Below, piece after piece: positions 42,867 to 51,755 of a stretch of DNA of 64,000 nucleotides. The translations under genes and the position numbers were made by a program. This DNA is from Planctomycetota bacterium (GTDB taxonomy: Bacteria; Planctomycetota; Phycisphaerae; SM23-33), in contig JAKJER010000011.1 of NCBI GenBank assembly GCA_022705325.1, positions 86,534 to 150,533 on the forward strand, written 5' to 3'. The notes below the pieces were generated by a model. The model did no database searches and had not been told where the DNA came from. It was given only the letters and a program-made list of their open reading frames with translations. The stretch's first letter is position 1. Each line of letters opens with the position of its first letter.

Positions 42867-44828
42867 ATGAATCGCCGCAACATCATGTTGGGCACGGCCG
42901 GGCACGTGGACCACGGCAAGACGGCGCTGGTGAAGATCCTCACCGGCTGCGACACCGACCGCCTGCCCGAGGAAAAGAAGCGCGGGCTGACCATCGAAGC
43001 CGGCTACGCGCCCTGCCGCATGCGCGACGAACGGATCGTGGGCATCGTCGACGTGCCCGGACACGTGGCGTTCATCCGGAACATGGTGGCCGGGGCGCAC
43101 GGCATCGACGTGGTGATCCTGGTGGTGGCCGCCGACGACTCGGTCATGCCCCAGACCCGCGAGCACCTGGACATCCTGACGCTCATGGGCGTGCGGCGAG
43201 GGGTCATCGCCATGACCAAGATCGACCTGGTCGACGCCGAGATGCGCGAGCTGGCCGCCCAGGACATCCGCCGGTTCGTCCAGGGGACCTTCCTGGCCGA
43301 CGCCCCCCTGTGCGGCGTCTCCAGCATTACTGGCGAGGGCTACGACGCGTTCCTGGGCGAACTCAACCGCGTGGCCGACTCGTGCGACGATCGGACGACG
43401 ACCGGGTCGTTTCGCCTGTGGGTCGAGAAGTCGTTTCCCATCCGCGGATTCGGCACGGTGGTCTCCGGCATCCCGTCCGGCGGCGAGGTTCGCGTGGGCG
43501 ACCGGCTGCATGTGCTGCCCGGCCGTCAGGCCGGGCGGGTCCGCAACCTGGAAGTCTACGGCGAGCAGGCCGATCTTGCCCGCGCCGGCGAGTGCACCGC
43601 CATGAACCTCGTCGATGTCGACAGCGACCTGCTGCACCGGGGCAAGCTGCTGTCGGGCGGCGGCGACATCCCCTGCGCCGCGATGTTCGAGGCCGACCTG
43701 ACGCTCCTGCCTCATCTGCCCCACGAACTGAAGGACTACGCCGAAGTTCATCTGCACATGGGGACGGCCGAGACGATGGCGAAAGTGGCGATGCTGGAGG
43801 GCCGGCCCCTCGGGCCGGGCGGGCGGCAGGTGGTGCAATTCCGCCTGAACGAGCCTTTGCCCGCCCCGGCGGGCGAGCGGTTCGTGATCCGCGCCGCCAT
43901 GGGCGACTGGGCCGGCGGGACGGTGACCACGCTGGGCGGCGGACGGGTGCTGGGGGCGAGCGACCAGCGACTCAAGCGCGGGCGCGAGTGGACGATCGCC
44001 ATGCTCACGCGCCGCCGGGAGTGCCTGGACCGTCCAGCCGACTGGACGGCCCTGATGCTGGCCGAGGCGGCGGGTGCGATCAGCCAGGCGGAACTGGCCC
44101 GGCGGGCGCAGCTTGCGCTACGCCAGGTCGAACCTTTGGTGAGCGAGTTGCTTCGGCTGGGCGTGGCGCTGGACGTGCCCGCCCCGGCGGGGGGCGAGTT
44201 GCTGGTGCATCGCGACGTGGTGGCCTCCGCCCGGGAGGCGATCGAGCAGGTCCTGGAGGGGTTCTACCAGGCCAACCCCTCCCGCGTCGGCATGGAACAG
44301 GCGGAACTGGCCGCCCAGGTGGAGTGTCCGCGGGACGTGTTCGAGTTCACCGTCGAGCGCTTGATCGCGGCCGGCACGGCCGAGCGCCAGGGCACGGTGG
44401 TGGCGTTGGTGGGACGCGGGGCGAAGCTCTCGAGCGAGGACGCCCGCCTGTGCAGGCAGATCGAGGAGACGCTGGAGCGGGCTCACCTCGAGCCGCCGTT
44501 GCCGGCGGACCTGGCCGGGCAACTCGGCCTGGGCGAGGCGAAGCTGCTGGAACTGTGCCGCATCCTCATCGACCAGGGACGCGTGCTCCGCCTGGACGCC
44601 AAGGTCATCATGCACGCCAAGGCCGTCGCCGCCGCCCGCGAGGTGGTCATCGCGCTGTTCCGCAAGGCCGGCGCCTTCACGACGGTCGAGTTCCGTGACG
44701 CCATCGCCATCAGTCGCAAGTACGCCGTGCCGCTGCTGGACTATTTCGACACGGCCCGCGTGACGGTGCGCAACGGGAACCGCCGCACGCCCGGCGTACT
44801 GATACGGGACCTGCTGAAGGGTTCCTGA
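42867..44828 (+). CDS. selB: Selenocysteine-specific translation elongation factor
   Basis: A 653-aa GTPase that brings Sec-tRNA(Sec) to UGA codons with a downstream SECIS hairpin. The G domain has GHVDHGKT (residues 12-19), DVPGH (62-66) and TKID (117-120). Domains II and III follow, and the C-terminal ~270 residues form the winged-helix RNA-binding region ([15 protein letters not shown], ending in [14 protein letters not shown]). Length fits bacterial SelB (~600-650 aa). ATG 42867 was preferred over an upstream in-frame ATG. The selenoprotein gene starts 122 nt after the stop. Confidence 0.96.
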   Translation: MNRRNIMLGTAGHVDHGKTALVKILTGCDTDRLPEEKKRGLTIEAGYAPCRMRDERIVGIVDVPGHVAFIRNMVAGAHGIDVVILVVAADDSVMPQTREHLDILTLMGVRRGVIAMTKIDLVDAEMRELAAQDIRRFVQGTFLADAPLCGVSSITGEGYDAFLGELNRVADSCDDRTTTGSFRLWVEKSFPIRGFGTVVSGIPSGGEVRVGDRLHVLPGRQAGRVRNLEVYGEQADLARAGECTAMNLVDVDSDLLHRGKLLSGGGDIPCAAMFEADLTLLPHLPHELKDYAEVHLHMGTAETMAKVAMLEGRPLGPGGRQVVQFRLNEPLPAPAGERFVIRAAMGDWAGGTVTTLGGGRVLGASDQRLKRGREWTIAMLTRRRECLDRPADWTALMLAEAAGAISQAELARRAQLALRQVEPLVSELLRLGVALDVPAPAGGELLVHRDVVASAREAIEQVLEGFYQANPSRVGMEQAELAAQVECPRDVFEFTVERLIAAGTAERQGTVVALVGRGAKLSSEDARLCRQIEETLERAHLEPPLPADLAGQLGLGEAKLLELCRILIDQGRVLRLDAKVIMHAKAVAAAREVVIALFRKAGAFTTVEFRDAIAISRKYAVPLLDYFDTARVTVRNGNRRTPGVLIRDLLKGS

Positions 44829-44894
44829 GGGCCCTTGGAACACTTCCCGTGGAGCCGCGTCCAACGATATGCGACCCTGGTATCGCAATAGACA

Positions 44895-44923
44895 GTGACG
44901 CTCGGTCCGCTCAGCGGTATGAT
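44895..44923 (+). promoter_or_regulatory. Promoter of the selenoprotein gene
   Basis: GTGACG (44895-44900), a 17-nt spacer and TATGAT (44918-44923), 27 nt before the start codon, which has its own AAGGAG. This implies the selenoprotein can be transcribed separately from selB. Confidence 0.5.
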
Positions 44924-44950
44924 ACGGGGCAACCGGGAAGGAGACCCAAC

Positions 44951-46300
44951 ATGCGATCGTCTGCGGTGATTCTGGCGGCGGCTGTGTTGGCGGCGGCATC
45001 TGCGACGTGGGCCGGGGTGGGAGACCTGACGTACCTCGAGGCCGTGCCCGAGGATGCCCGTGCCCTGGAGACCGCGACGTTTAATGCGACCGCCCAGCGT
45101 CTCAGCACGGCGGAGGCGGGCAGCGGGACGACCAGCCCCAAGGCCGTCGTGGGCCACTTCATGCTGGGCGGGCGAAGTATGGCGGCTGCGATCGACGCCA
45201 AGACTGCCGACGCCAAGACCCCGGACGTGGTGCGATTCGACCTGAGCGGCGAGGGCAAGTTCACCGACCAGAACACGTTTCCGGTTCGTCGTCGCGACTC
45301 CACTCCGAAAGAAATGACGTTGCTGGAGTTCGGCCCGGCGGTGCTGAAGGTCCGCGAGGGGGACCGCGACATTCTGCTGGTGATCAACGGCTCGTACTAC
45401 CGCCAGCAGAACAACCGGTATCTGTTCATGCAGGTGCAACTGGCCGCACAGGGCCAGTGCCGCTTCGGCCAGAAGGTCTTCGCGGTTCGCGTGTTGGAGG
45501 GCAGCGGCAACCTGCGTCTGGGCGATCAGGCCAAGGTGGACAGGCGAATACGGCGTCTGCCTACGGGCGATCGCGTCTTGATCGCCTCGGCCGACGGATC
45601 GTTCAAGGAGCCGCGGTCGGCCCTGCTGGGCCAACTTGTGCGCGTGGACGACGCCTGGTACCGCGTGAGCATGGACGCGGATGCGATGAAGGTGCAGGCC
45701 GATCCCGTCGGGGTCAAAGGCGGCAAGGTCCGCCTGGCCCATCCGCAGTGGGCGGCCACGTTCGTCGGCCAGACGGGCTGTCTCAGTCTCCAGGGCGGGG
45801 CAGAGCCGATCGAAGTGCCGGCCGACGAGTACGTCATCGTGGACTATCGCGAGACGGCCGCATCGGAGGGCGAGGGCGGCGCCGGAACGTTGGTGCGGGG
45901 CGGGCAGCGAGAACTCTACACGGGGAAGGCGAAAAGGTTTACCGTGCCTGCCGGGCAGACGGTGGACGTGGCGGTCGGTTCACCCCTGAAGGCCGAGGTG
46001 ATGGCAAGCGTGAAAGAGCGAGCCGTGACGTTTTCGCTGGCGGTCAGCGATGCTTCGGGCACGGCCGTGGACTACGCGATGAACGCCAAGGGCAAGCGCT
46101 TGCCGGAGCCCACCCTGCTCGTGGAGGACGCCAACGGCAAGGAAGTCTACCGCTGCACGTTGGAGTACGGGTGAGGCGGGTCCTGCTCGCACTCATGGAG
46201 AGTGCCCGAAGGCATCAAGGGAAAGCTTACCGCCAAGCTCGTGGGAAAGGCCGACCCGTTCCAGATGGAGTCGGTCAAGGCCGAGTTCACGATCGAGTAG
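44951..46300 (+). CDS. Novel exported selenoprotein, Sec at codon 408
   Basis: An exported protein of unknown function read through an in-frame TGA at 46172-46174. It is 407 aa if the TGA is a stop and 449 aa if it is Sec. The start ATG 44951 has AAGGAG upstream; a signal peptide (MRSSAVILAAAVLAAASATWA) follows. The mature part is beta-rich. Around the TGA the reading is TLEYG-U-GGSCSHSWRVPEG, a U-x-x-x-C motif (Sec408, Cys412). Downstream the frame stays open for 41 sense codons with the GC-rich third positions of the host (ending ESVKAEFTIE) before TAG. A SECIS-like hairpin sits 21-25 nt past the TGA, and selB and selD flank the gene. A Cys-containing redox motif in relatives would be expected; no known selenoprotein family was recognised. 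Confidence 0.8.
46172..46208 (+). promoter_or_regulatory. Candidate bacterial SECIS element
   Basis: After the TGA (46172-46174) comes GCACTC (46189-46194), the loop ATGGA (46195-46199) and GAGTGC (46200-46205): a perfect 6-bp stem. The outer CGGG (46177-46180) can pair with CCCG (46205-46208) in an alternative extension. The apical loop contains G and is 21-25 nt past the TGA, within the range for SelB-recognised bacterial SECIS elements. Confidence 0.65.
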
Positions 46301-46329
46301 CGGCGGCGCCGAAGCGGCCGGCGCCGCCG
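46301..46329 (+). promoter_or_regulatory. Strong hairpin between the selenoprotein and selD
   Basis: CGGCGGCGCCG, a 7-nt loop and CGGCGCCGCCG form a perfect 11-bp stem beginning right after the TAG stop. There is no U-run after it, so it is not a classical terminator. It may stabilise the upstream message or control selD. Confidence 0.55.
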
Positions 46330-46384
46330 ACGCCGCGGGCACCGGCCCCCGGCGGACCAGACCAGCCGCAGAGGTGTGACAGCC

Positions 46385-48145
46385 GTGAAAGTTGATCTGG
46401 CCAAGCGTCGTCGCGTCATGCAGCGGTCGATGAAGCTGGGGCACTGCGTGTGCGATCCGCGCCGCCCGTGTCCGTGCGACGTGTTCACCAACCAGGGCAT
46501 CTGCCCCTGCGCGGGCGAGAGGCCCGACCCGATCGATCTCTCCCAGGTTCGCTTGACCCAGATGGTCCACAATGCCGGCTGCGCGTCGAAGATCGCGCCA
46601 GCTGACCTGGAAGCGGTGCTCGCGCGACTGCCGAAGGTGGACGACCCGGCCGTGCTGTCGGGCGTCGCCGCGGGCGATGACGCGGGCATCTACCAGCTCA
46701 GCGAGGACGTCACGCTGGTCCAGACGGTGGACGTGTTCACGCCCTGCGTGGACGACCCGTACACCTTCGGGCGAATCTGCGCAGCCAACTGCCTCAGCGA
46801 CATCTACGCCATGGGGGCCGTGCCGCGAACGGCGCTGTCGATCCTGGGTTTCCCCTCCGAGACGCACGACGGGCGGATCATGTACCACATGCTCAAGGGC
46901 GCGATGGACGTGATGGCCGAGGCGAAGGTCGCGCTGATCGGCGGGCACAGCATCAAGGACGAGGAGATCAAGCTCGGCTTCGCCATTACCGGGACGATCG
47001 AACGGGGGCGCGCGGTGGAGCACGGGACGGCCCGCCCGGGCGACGTGCTGGTCCTGACCAAGCCGCTGGGCGTGGGGGTGCTGAACTTCGCCCGACAGGT
47101 GGGCAAGAACGGGGCGGACTTCGCGGCCGCGGAGCAGTCGATGGCGACGCTGAACGCCGCCGCCGCCGAGGCGATGGCCGAGGTGGGGGTGTCGGCCTGC
47201 ACCGACGTGACGGGCTTCGGGCTCTTTGGTCACCTGGTCAGCATGGTGCGGCACTCGGGCATGACGGCGCGGGTGTACGCGGATTCGCTGCCCGCGTTCG
47301 GCGGGGCGGTGGAACTGCTGCGCGAGGGGGTCGTGCCCGGGGCGGTGGAGCGAAACCGGGAGTACGTGGGAGAGGACCTGGCGGTGGCCGAGGGCGTCGA
47401 CGCCGCCCTGGCGGACCTGGGCTTCGACGCCCAGACGTCCGGCGGGCTGCTGATCTGCGTGCCGCGGGAGCGCCACGGGCGGCTGATGGCCGCCCTGGCC
47501 CAGCGGGGCGTGCGCGGGCGCACGGTCGGCGAGATCGTCGAGCCCTCGACCGGTCGGATCGAGCTGTGCAACGCCGGGGAGGCCCGGCCCGCGACGGAGA
47601 CACGCGAAGCGTCCGAGGCGGCGCCCGGTCGGTCGGCCGGGGCTGAAGCGCCCGCTGCACCCGCGGACGGGGATGTCGAGTGCGAGTGCATGAGACGGAT
47701 TCCACCATCGCTCCAGTCGCCGCCTGTGCAGGCGGAACTTCGCGTGGCGGATGCCGGCGCGTCGCCTTGTTGCGGCCCGAGCGCGGCGGCCGAGCCGTGT
47801 TGTCCCCAGCAGGGCGCGGCGGCCACTCCAGTCGCGGCGGCGGCTCCGGGCGAATCGACCGCCGCCCTGTCCTCGCAGGCCTTCGGCCAGATGATGCGCG
47901 TGACGGGCAAGGGCGGGGCGATCGACGAGCGGGGCAAGTTCCTCATCAACTTCGCGCTGGCGGTCATGAGCCGCTGCGCCCCGTGCGTGGCGGCCTTTGT
48001 CGAGAAGGCCCGCACCCAGAACGTGCCCCGCGAGCAATTGGACGAGGCGGCTTGGTGCGCCATCGCCATGGGCGGCGCCCCGGTGCGGATGTTCTACCAG
48101 GACGCCATGGAGAACATCGGACGGGGCAGGGGCTGCTGCACGTAG
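46385..48145 (+). CDS. selD: SelD fused to a CMD/AhpD-like C-terminal domain
   Basis: A 586-aa protein that makes selenophosphate from selenide and ATP. Three parts. First, a Cys-rich N-terminus (CVCDPRRPCPC and ICPCAGE, six Cys between residues 21 and 42). Second, the SelD body (~50-400) with catalytic Cys66 and Lys69 in NAGCASKI (Cys rather than Sec), IYAMGAVP, ALIGGHSIKDEE and TDVTGFGLFGH. Third, after a Pro/Ala/Cys-rich linker (~405-490), a carboxymuconolactone decarboxylase/AhpD-like domain (~495-586) with a CAPC redox pair near 530-533. Start GTG 46385 follows AGAGG. The fusion suggests a selenium-handling thiol relay into selenophosphate synthesis. Confidence 0.85.
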   Translation: MKVDLAKRRRVMQRSMKLGHCVCDPRRPCPCDVFTNQGICPCAGERPDPIDLSQVRLTQMVHNAGCASKIAPADLEAVLARLPKVDDPAVLSGVAAGDDAGIYQLSEDVTLVQTVDVFTPCVDDPYTFGRICAANCLSDIYAMGAVPRTALSILGFPSETHDGRIMYHMLKGAMDVMAEAKVALIGGHSIKDEEIKLGFAITGTIERGRAVEHGTARPGDVLVLTKPLGVGVLNFARQVGKNGADFAAAEQSMATLNAAAAEAMAEVGVSACTDVTGFGLFGHLVSMVRHSGMTARVYADSLPAFGGAVELLREGVVPGAVERNREYVGEDLAVAEGVDAALADLGFDAQTSGGLLICVPRERHGRLMAALAQRGVRGRTVGEIVEPSTGRIELCNAGEARPATETREASEAAPGRSAGAEAPAAPADGDVECECMRRIPPSLQSPPVQAELRVADAGASPCCGPSAAAEPCCPQQGAAATPVAAAAPGESTAALSSQAFGQMMRVTGKGGAIDERGKFLINFALAVMSRCAPCVAAFVEKARTQNVPREQLDEAAWCAIAMGGAPVRMFYQDAMENIGRGRGCCT

Positions 48146-48224
48146 CGCCAAGGCCCGCATGCCGGCAGGCAGGCCCGCGGAAGGCTCTCCGTGGGCTTGG
48201 GGGCGCGTGTCCGGGAAGCAAATG

Positions 48225-49259
48225 CTATGGCCGGATTTCCACCGTGCTCCACTTCTCGTAGAGCAGGCTGAAGACCATGTCGATGTCGGCGTCCGCCATG
48301 CGGATGCAGCCAAGCGATTCGCTGCGTCCGATGGTCTCGGGTTCGTTGGTGCCGTGGATCCCATAGCCGTCGAGCGCGCGGGTGTTATCGTCGATGCCTT
48401 CGAGGCTGATCCAGTACCCAGCCGTTCCCAGCGGGTAACCGGGCTCGCCCCAGAGGATGGTCTTCTGGATGGGGCTGTTTGGCGGGGGGTTCCAGGGGGC
48501 TCGTCGCAGCTTCTTGCCCAGGGCTACGCGAAAGAGGCCCACGGGCGTGCCGTCGTCCTTGCCCAGCCCGACGCGAAATCGCTTGGCGAAGACCTTGGGC
48601 TTGTCGTCCCGCTGGAGATAGACGTCCATGAGGTAGCGGTTCTTGTGGACGATGGCGTGAAAGGGCCCGTTGATCATCTTCAGCGTCTGGTTGGCTCGGA
48701 TGCGGGAGGCGTCCATGACGCTGTTGACCTTGAGGATCAGCGGCGGGGGCACGTGCAGGGCCAGCTTGGTCTCCACGCGGTTGAGCACGTCACCGGGCAG
48801 GACGGTGTAGCGGAAGCAGTAGGGATCGTTGTCGTAGCAGGCGGTGGAGAAGATGGTCTTCTCGGCCACCTCGTCCAGGGCCTTGAGCGCCTGCTGTTCC
48901 TGGGCGGGGCTCAGGCGGTACGACAGCAGGGCGGCTGACAGCTTCTCGCGGGCCTCGATCTTGCGGTCCTGCTTGAACAGGTCGAGCCCGTCCCGCAGGT
49001 CGCTTGCGGCGGACGCTGCGGACGCGCCACTCCCGGCCGGAGCGGTGGTGGGCCGCGAGGCAGCCGGATCCCCCTTGGCGGCGGCCTGCGACGCCGGCTG
49101 GGTCGCGCCGCCCTTGGCGTACTTGGTCGACAGGTCCACCACCCGCTGGGCGGGCGGCGCGTCGCCGGGCTTCTCGGCGGTCGGCCAGAACTTCCAGGCC
49201 GCCACGGCCGCGACGGCCAGGATCAGGCTGAACAGGATCGGACTGGTTTTTCGGCTCAT
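48225..49259 (-). CDS. L,D-transpeptidase with LysM-like domain
   Basis: A 344-aa envelope enzyme of the YkuD family, making 3-3 peptidoglycan cross-links or attaching proteins. It has an N-terminal membrane anchor (MSRKTSPILFSLILAVAAVAAW), a Pro/Ala/Thr linker with an acidic and basic helical region (~80-145), a LysM-like segment (~150-200; TVLPGDVLNRVETKLALHVP) and the YkuD domain. The catalytic His and Cys are in GYGIHGTNEP and SLGCIRM (Cys318). ATG 49259. It converges on selD, 79 bp away. Confidence 0.9.
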   Translation of the reverse strand: MSRKTSPILFSLILAVAAVAAWKFWPTAEKPGDAPPAQRVVDLSTKYAKGGATQPASQAAAKGDPAASRPTTAPAGSGASAASAASDLRDGLDLFKQDRKIEAREKLSAALLSYRLSPAQEQQALKALDEVAEKTIFSTACYDNDPYCFRYTVLPGDVLNRVETKLALHVPPPLILKVNSVMDASRIRANQTLKMINGPFHAIVHKNRYLMDVYLQRDDKPKVFAKRFRVGLGKDDGTPVGLFRVALGKKLRRAPWNPPPNSPIQKTILWGEPGYPLGTAGYWISLEGIDDNTRALDGYGIHGTNEPETIGRSESLGCIRMADADIDMVFSLLYEKWSTVEIRP

Positions 49260-49422
49260 CGGGAATCTCCAACTCGTGCATCCCTGCCCGCACGCCGCTG
49301 GGTGTCGGCGCGTCCGGTGGGGTCGCGGCCTTCCTGCCGCGACAGACTGTCTTTTTACCAGATCGAGGCGATCACGTCCAAAGGCAAATCCTCCAAGGGC
49401 CAGATGGGGTGCACATCGGGTC

Positions 49423-49451
49423 TTGTCGGGCGTGGGTGGGCACGCTAGGCT
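49423..49451 (+). promoter_or_regulatory. Promoter adjacent to the ATG (leaderless candidate)
   Basis: TTGTCG (49423-49428), a 17-nt spacer and TAGGCT (49446-49451). The predicted start is at 49458, exactly the A of the ATG of the GH5-like gene. There is no ribosome binding site. Confidence 0.5.
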
Positions 49452-49457
49452 GGGGGC

Positions 49458-50624
49458 ATGACGACTCTTCGGTGTCTTCTTGCGATGACCCTGGCGGCAA
49501 CGGCGGCGGGCGAGGCCGCCCTCGGCGAGGAGGGCGGTGCGGTCCGCCGGGCCGCGCGACTGGCCAAAGGGGTGGTTCTGGACGGACTGTTCTCGGGAGT
49601 AGGAACGAAAGCCGACACCCGGCCGTCTGCGGACGGCGCGGCGCAGGCGGGGCCGGATGTGCCGACCGACATGGCGACGATCGCGCGGCTGGGGTTCGAT
49701 CACGTTCGCCTGGAGTTTGACGCGGGCGAGTCGGCAGCGGGGGAGGACGCCGTGCCTCTGGACCCGCGGCGTCTCCAACGGCTCGACCAGGCGCTGGACG
49801 CGGCGGCGTCGGCCGGCCTGGCGGTGATCGTGTGTCCGTGCCTGGACCAGGCGGGGACGGTCAAGCTGTTTCGCAACCGTAGCATGTTGCGGGGATACGC
49901 GGCATTGCTGCGGGAGTTGGCGGGGCGGCTGAGCGGACGCAACGCGGAAACGGTGTTCCTTCAGGTGCTGGGGGAAGGGTTCGTGGACGACATGGACCTG
50001 TGGGACCTGATGATGGAGATGCTGACGGCCCAGGGGCGGCGGGGGTGGCCCGGCGGCACGCTGATCGTTCCGCGCAACGCCTGTGTGGACGGTCGGTGGG
50101 ACGTGGCGATGGGGCTGATGCTCGGGCGGCAAGTGAGCGACGCCAACGTGATCTACGACGTGTCGTTCTACGACCCGGTGCTGTTCACGCACCAGGGAGC
50201 GGCGGGGCGGTTCGGCTACACCGGGAGCCTGCGGGGCCTGCCGTATCCAGGAAGTCCGGACGCGCTGAGGCCGGTGCTGTTGGAGATCCGCGACGTGCCT
50301 GCCCGTGCCGCCGCCCAGGAGTACGGGACGGAAGGATGGAACGCCGGGCGGGTTCGCCGTGAGGTGGACCGGCTGGCGGACTGGTCCGATCGGTGGAAGG
50401 TCCCATTGCGGTGCGGGCGGCTGGGAGTTCGCCGGGAGGGGCCGCCGGCATCCGCGCGGGCGGTCTGGCTGGGCGACGTGCGGGCGGCGATAGAGAAACG
50501 CGGGATGGGCTGGACAGTGCGGCAGTGGCGGGGGGAGTTCGGCCTGACCGGAGGCGAAAATGGGCAAGCAATGGAGCCGGCGTTGCTGCGGGCGCTGGGG
50601 CTGAAGCCCGCTCCGCTTCCATAG
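49458..50624 (+). CDS. Exported GH5-like glycoside hydrolase
   Basis: A 388-aa protein. The signal peptide is MTTLRCLLAMTLAATAAGEAA. The barrel-like sequence has MATIARLGFDHVRLEFD, ETVFLQVLGEGF in place of the usual NEP acid/base region, SFYDPVLFTHQGA and a late EYGTEGW near the nucleophile position. These match the layout of endoglucanase-like GH5 proteins, but the catalytic Asn-Glu-Pro reads LGEGF, so activity is uncertain. The substrate is unknown; it may act on cell-surface or environmental beta-glucans. No ribosome binding site is visible and the transcript is probably leaderless. Confidence 0.6.
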   Translation: MTTLRCLLAMTLAATAAGEAALGEEGGAVRRAARLAKGVVLDGLFSGVGTKADTRPSADGAAQAGPDVPTDMATIARLGFDHVRLEFDAGESAAGEDAVPLDPRRLQRLDQALDAAASAGLAVIVCPCLDQAGTVKLFRNRSMLRGYAALLRELAGRLSGRNAETVFLQVLGEGFVDDMDLWDLMMEMLTAQGRRGWPGGTLIVPRNACVDGRWDVAMGLMLGRQVSDANVIYDVSFYDPVLFTHQGAAGRFGYTGSLRGLPYPGSPDALRPVLLEIRDVPARAAAQEYGTEGWNAGRVRREVDRLADWSDRWKVPLRCGRLGVRREGPPASARAVWLGDVRAAIEKRGMGWTVRQWRGEFGLTGGENGQAMEPALLRALGLKPAPLP

Positions 50625-50664
50625 CTTGCGGTGTTCGCGTGGTTCACGCTCCCGGCGCGCAAGA

Positions 50665-50694
50665 AAGCGCCCGGACCGTTTGGCCCGGGCGCTT
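50665..50694. terminator. Bidirectional terminator between convergent genes
   Basis: AAGCGCCCGG and CCGGGCGCTT form a 10-bp stem with a 10-nt loop. On the minus strand it is followed by TTTCTTG, making it the better terminator for the lipoprotein gene. Confidence 0.7.
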
Positions 50695-50727
50695 CGCAGT
50701 TTGCGGCAATCGTATCCGGCTTGAAGG

Positions 50728-51672
50728 TTACTTCTTGCCGAACACCTCGACCTCGGTGTAGTGGTTCTGGTCGTTGGAGGTGTTGCCGTTGCTGTACAGG
50801 CGGACGTAGCGGGCCTTGAGCCCCTTGACCGGGATCAGCTCGCCCTCGAACGAGTCGAGGTACTGCATGTCGTTGCCGATGCCCAGGCCGGAGGAGTTGT
50901 CGTAGTCGTTGTTGAAGACAGTGCGGACATTGGTGATGAAGTCCGCATCATCGGCGACCTGGACGACGACGTCCCGGTAGACGCGGCCTTCGCGGTGATA
51001 GTGCCAGACGACGACGGCGAAGATGTTGTAGGCATCCTTGAGGTCGATCTGGACCCACTGCTTGCCTGGCCCAAGCTCGACGTAGGAGCCGTCGGTGCCT
51101 TCCTTGTCGCCGTCGGTGACCAGCTTGAGTTCGCCGATGATCGGCTCGCTGTCGCTGCTGGTGACGGCCTTGCCGGAGGCGACGTTGGTGACGCCCGGGG
51201 GCACCATCAGCGGATCACGGGGGCCCTTGCGGGGCGGACGAAGGTTCTTCTCGCGGATGTTCTTGGGCGTGCCTTCGAACAGGGGCTTGGGCAGTTCGAG
51301 CTTCAACTCGACCAGGCCCTTGGTGTCCTTGGCGGGCTCGTCAGAAGGGGTGGCCTCGGCCTTGGGGGCCGGGGCAGGAGCGGGCTCTTCCTTCTTCGGC
51401 TCGACCTTGGGGGCCGGGGCAGGAGCGGGCTCTTCCTTCTTCGGCTCGGCCTTGGGGGCCGGGGCGGGAGCAGGCTCTTCCTTCTTCGGCTCGGCCTTGG
51501 GGGCCGGGGCGGGAGCGGGCTCTTCCTTCGGCTCGGCTTTGGCCGGTTGGGTGGTCGGAGTCTTTCCGCCCTTCTCGTCCTTCTTGGCCTGCGGCTTGTC
51601 GCAGGCGGGCAGGAGGAAGGCCACTGCAACCAGCAGGGCCAGGGACAGTACCAGCAGTCTGCTCATCTTCAT
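50728..51672 (-). CDS. Discoidin-like lipoprotein with tandem Pro/Ala/Glu/Lys repeats
   Basis: A 314-aa lipoprotein with lipobox FLLPAC. After it come four tandem 15-residue repeats of EEPAPAPAPKxEPKK encoded by 45-bp units, then an F5/8C-type (discoidin) domain (~160-314) with KQWVQIDLKDAYNIFAVVVWHYH and LKARYVRLYSNGNTS. The charged repeat acts as a flexible spacer and the discoidin domain as a probable carbohydrate or surface ligand binder. ATG 51672 follows GAGGT. It stands alone after a bidirectional terminator. Confidence 0.75.
   Translation of the reverse strand: MKMSRLLVLSLALLVAVAFLLPACDKPQAKKDEKGGKTPTTQPAKAEPKEEPAPAPAPKAEPKKEEPAPAPAPKAEPKKEEPAPAPAPKVEPKKEEPAPAPAPKAEATPSDEPAKDTKGLVELKLELPKPLFEGTPKNIREKNLRPPRKGPRDPLMVPPGVTNVASGKAVTSSDSEPIIGELKLVTDGDKEGTDGSYVELGPGKQWVQIDLKDAYNIFAVVVWHYHREGRVYRDVVVQVADDADFITNVRTVFNNDYDNSSGLGIGNDMQYLDSFEGELIPVKGLKARYVRLYSNGNTSNDQNHYTEVEVFGKK
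51361..51537. repeat. 45-bp tandem repeat, about four copies
   Basis: Units begin at 51361, 51406, 51451 and 51496 with CTTGGGGGCCGGGGC. They encode the charged spacer of the discoidin-like lipoprotein, and copy number may vary. Confidence 0.8.
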
Positions 51673-51755
51673 ACGTTGCACCTCACAGTAAAAGGTTCAG
51701 GTTTGACCGTATCCGAACTTAATAGTCTACAGTTTCGCGCCGCCAATTTCAACCG

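Noticed and set aside
46385..48145. SelD as a selenoprotein itself
   Set aside because: The catalytic position in NAGCASKI is a cysteine codon and the reading frame has no internal TGA.
37659..48224. A selC (tRNA-Sec) gene in the selenium region
   Set aside because: I looked in the intergenic spaces for the long tRNA with TCA anticodon and GGTTCGA arm and saw none. A dedicated search is still needed for certainty.
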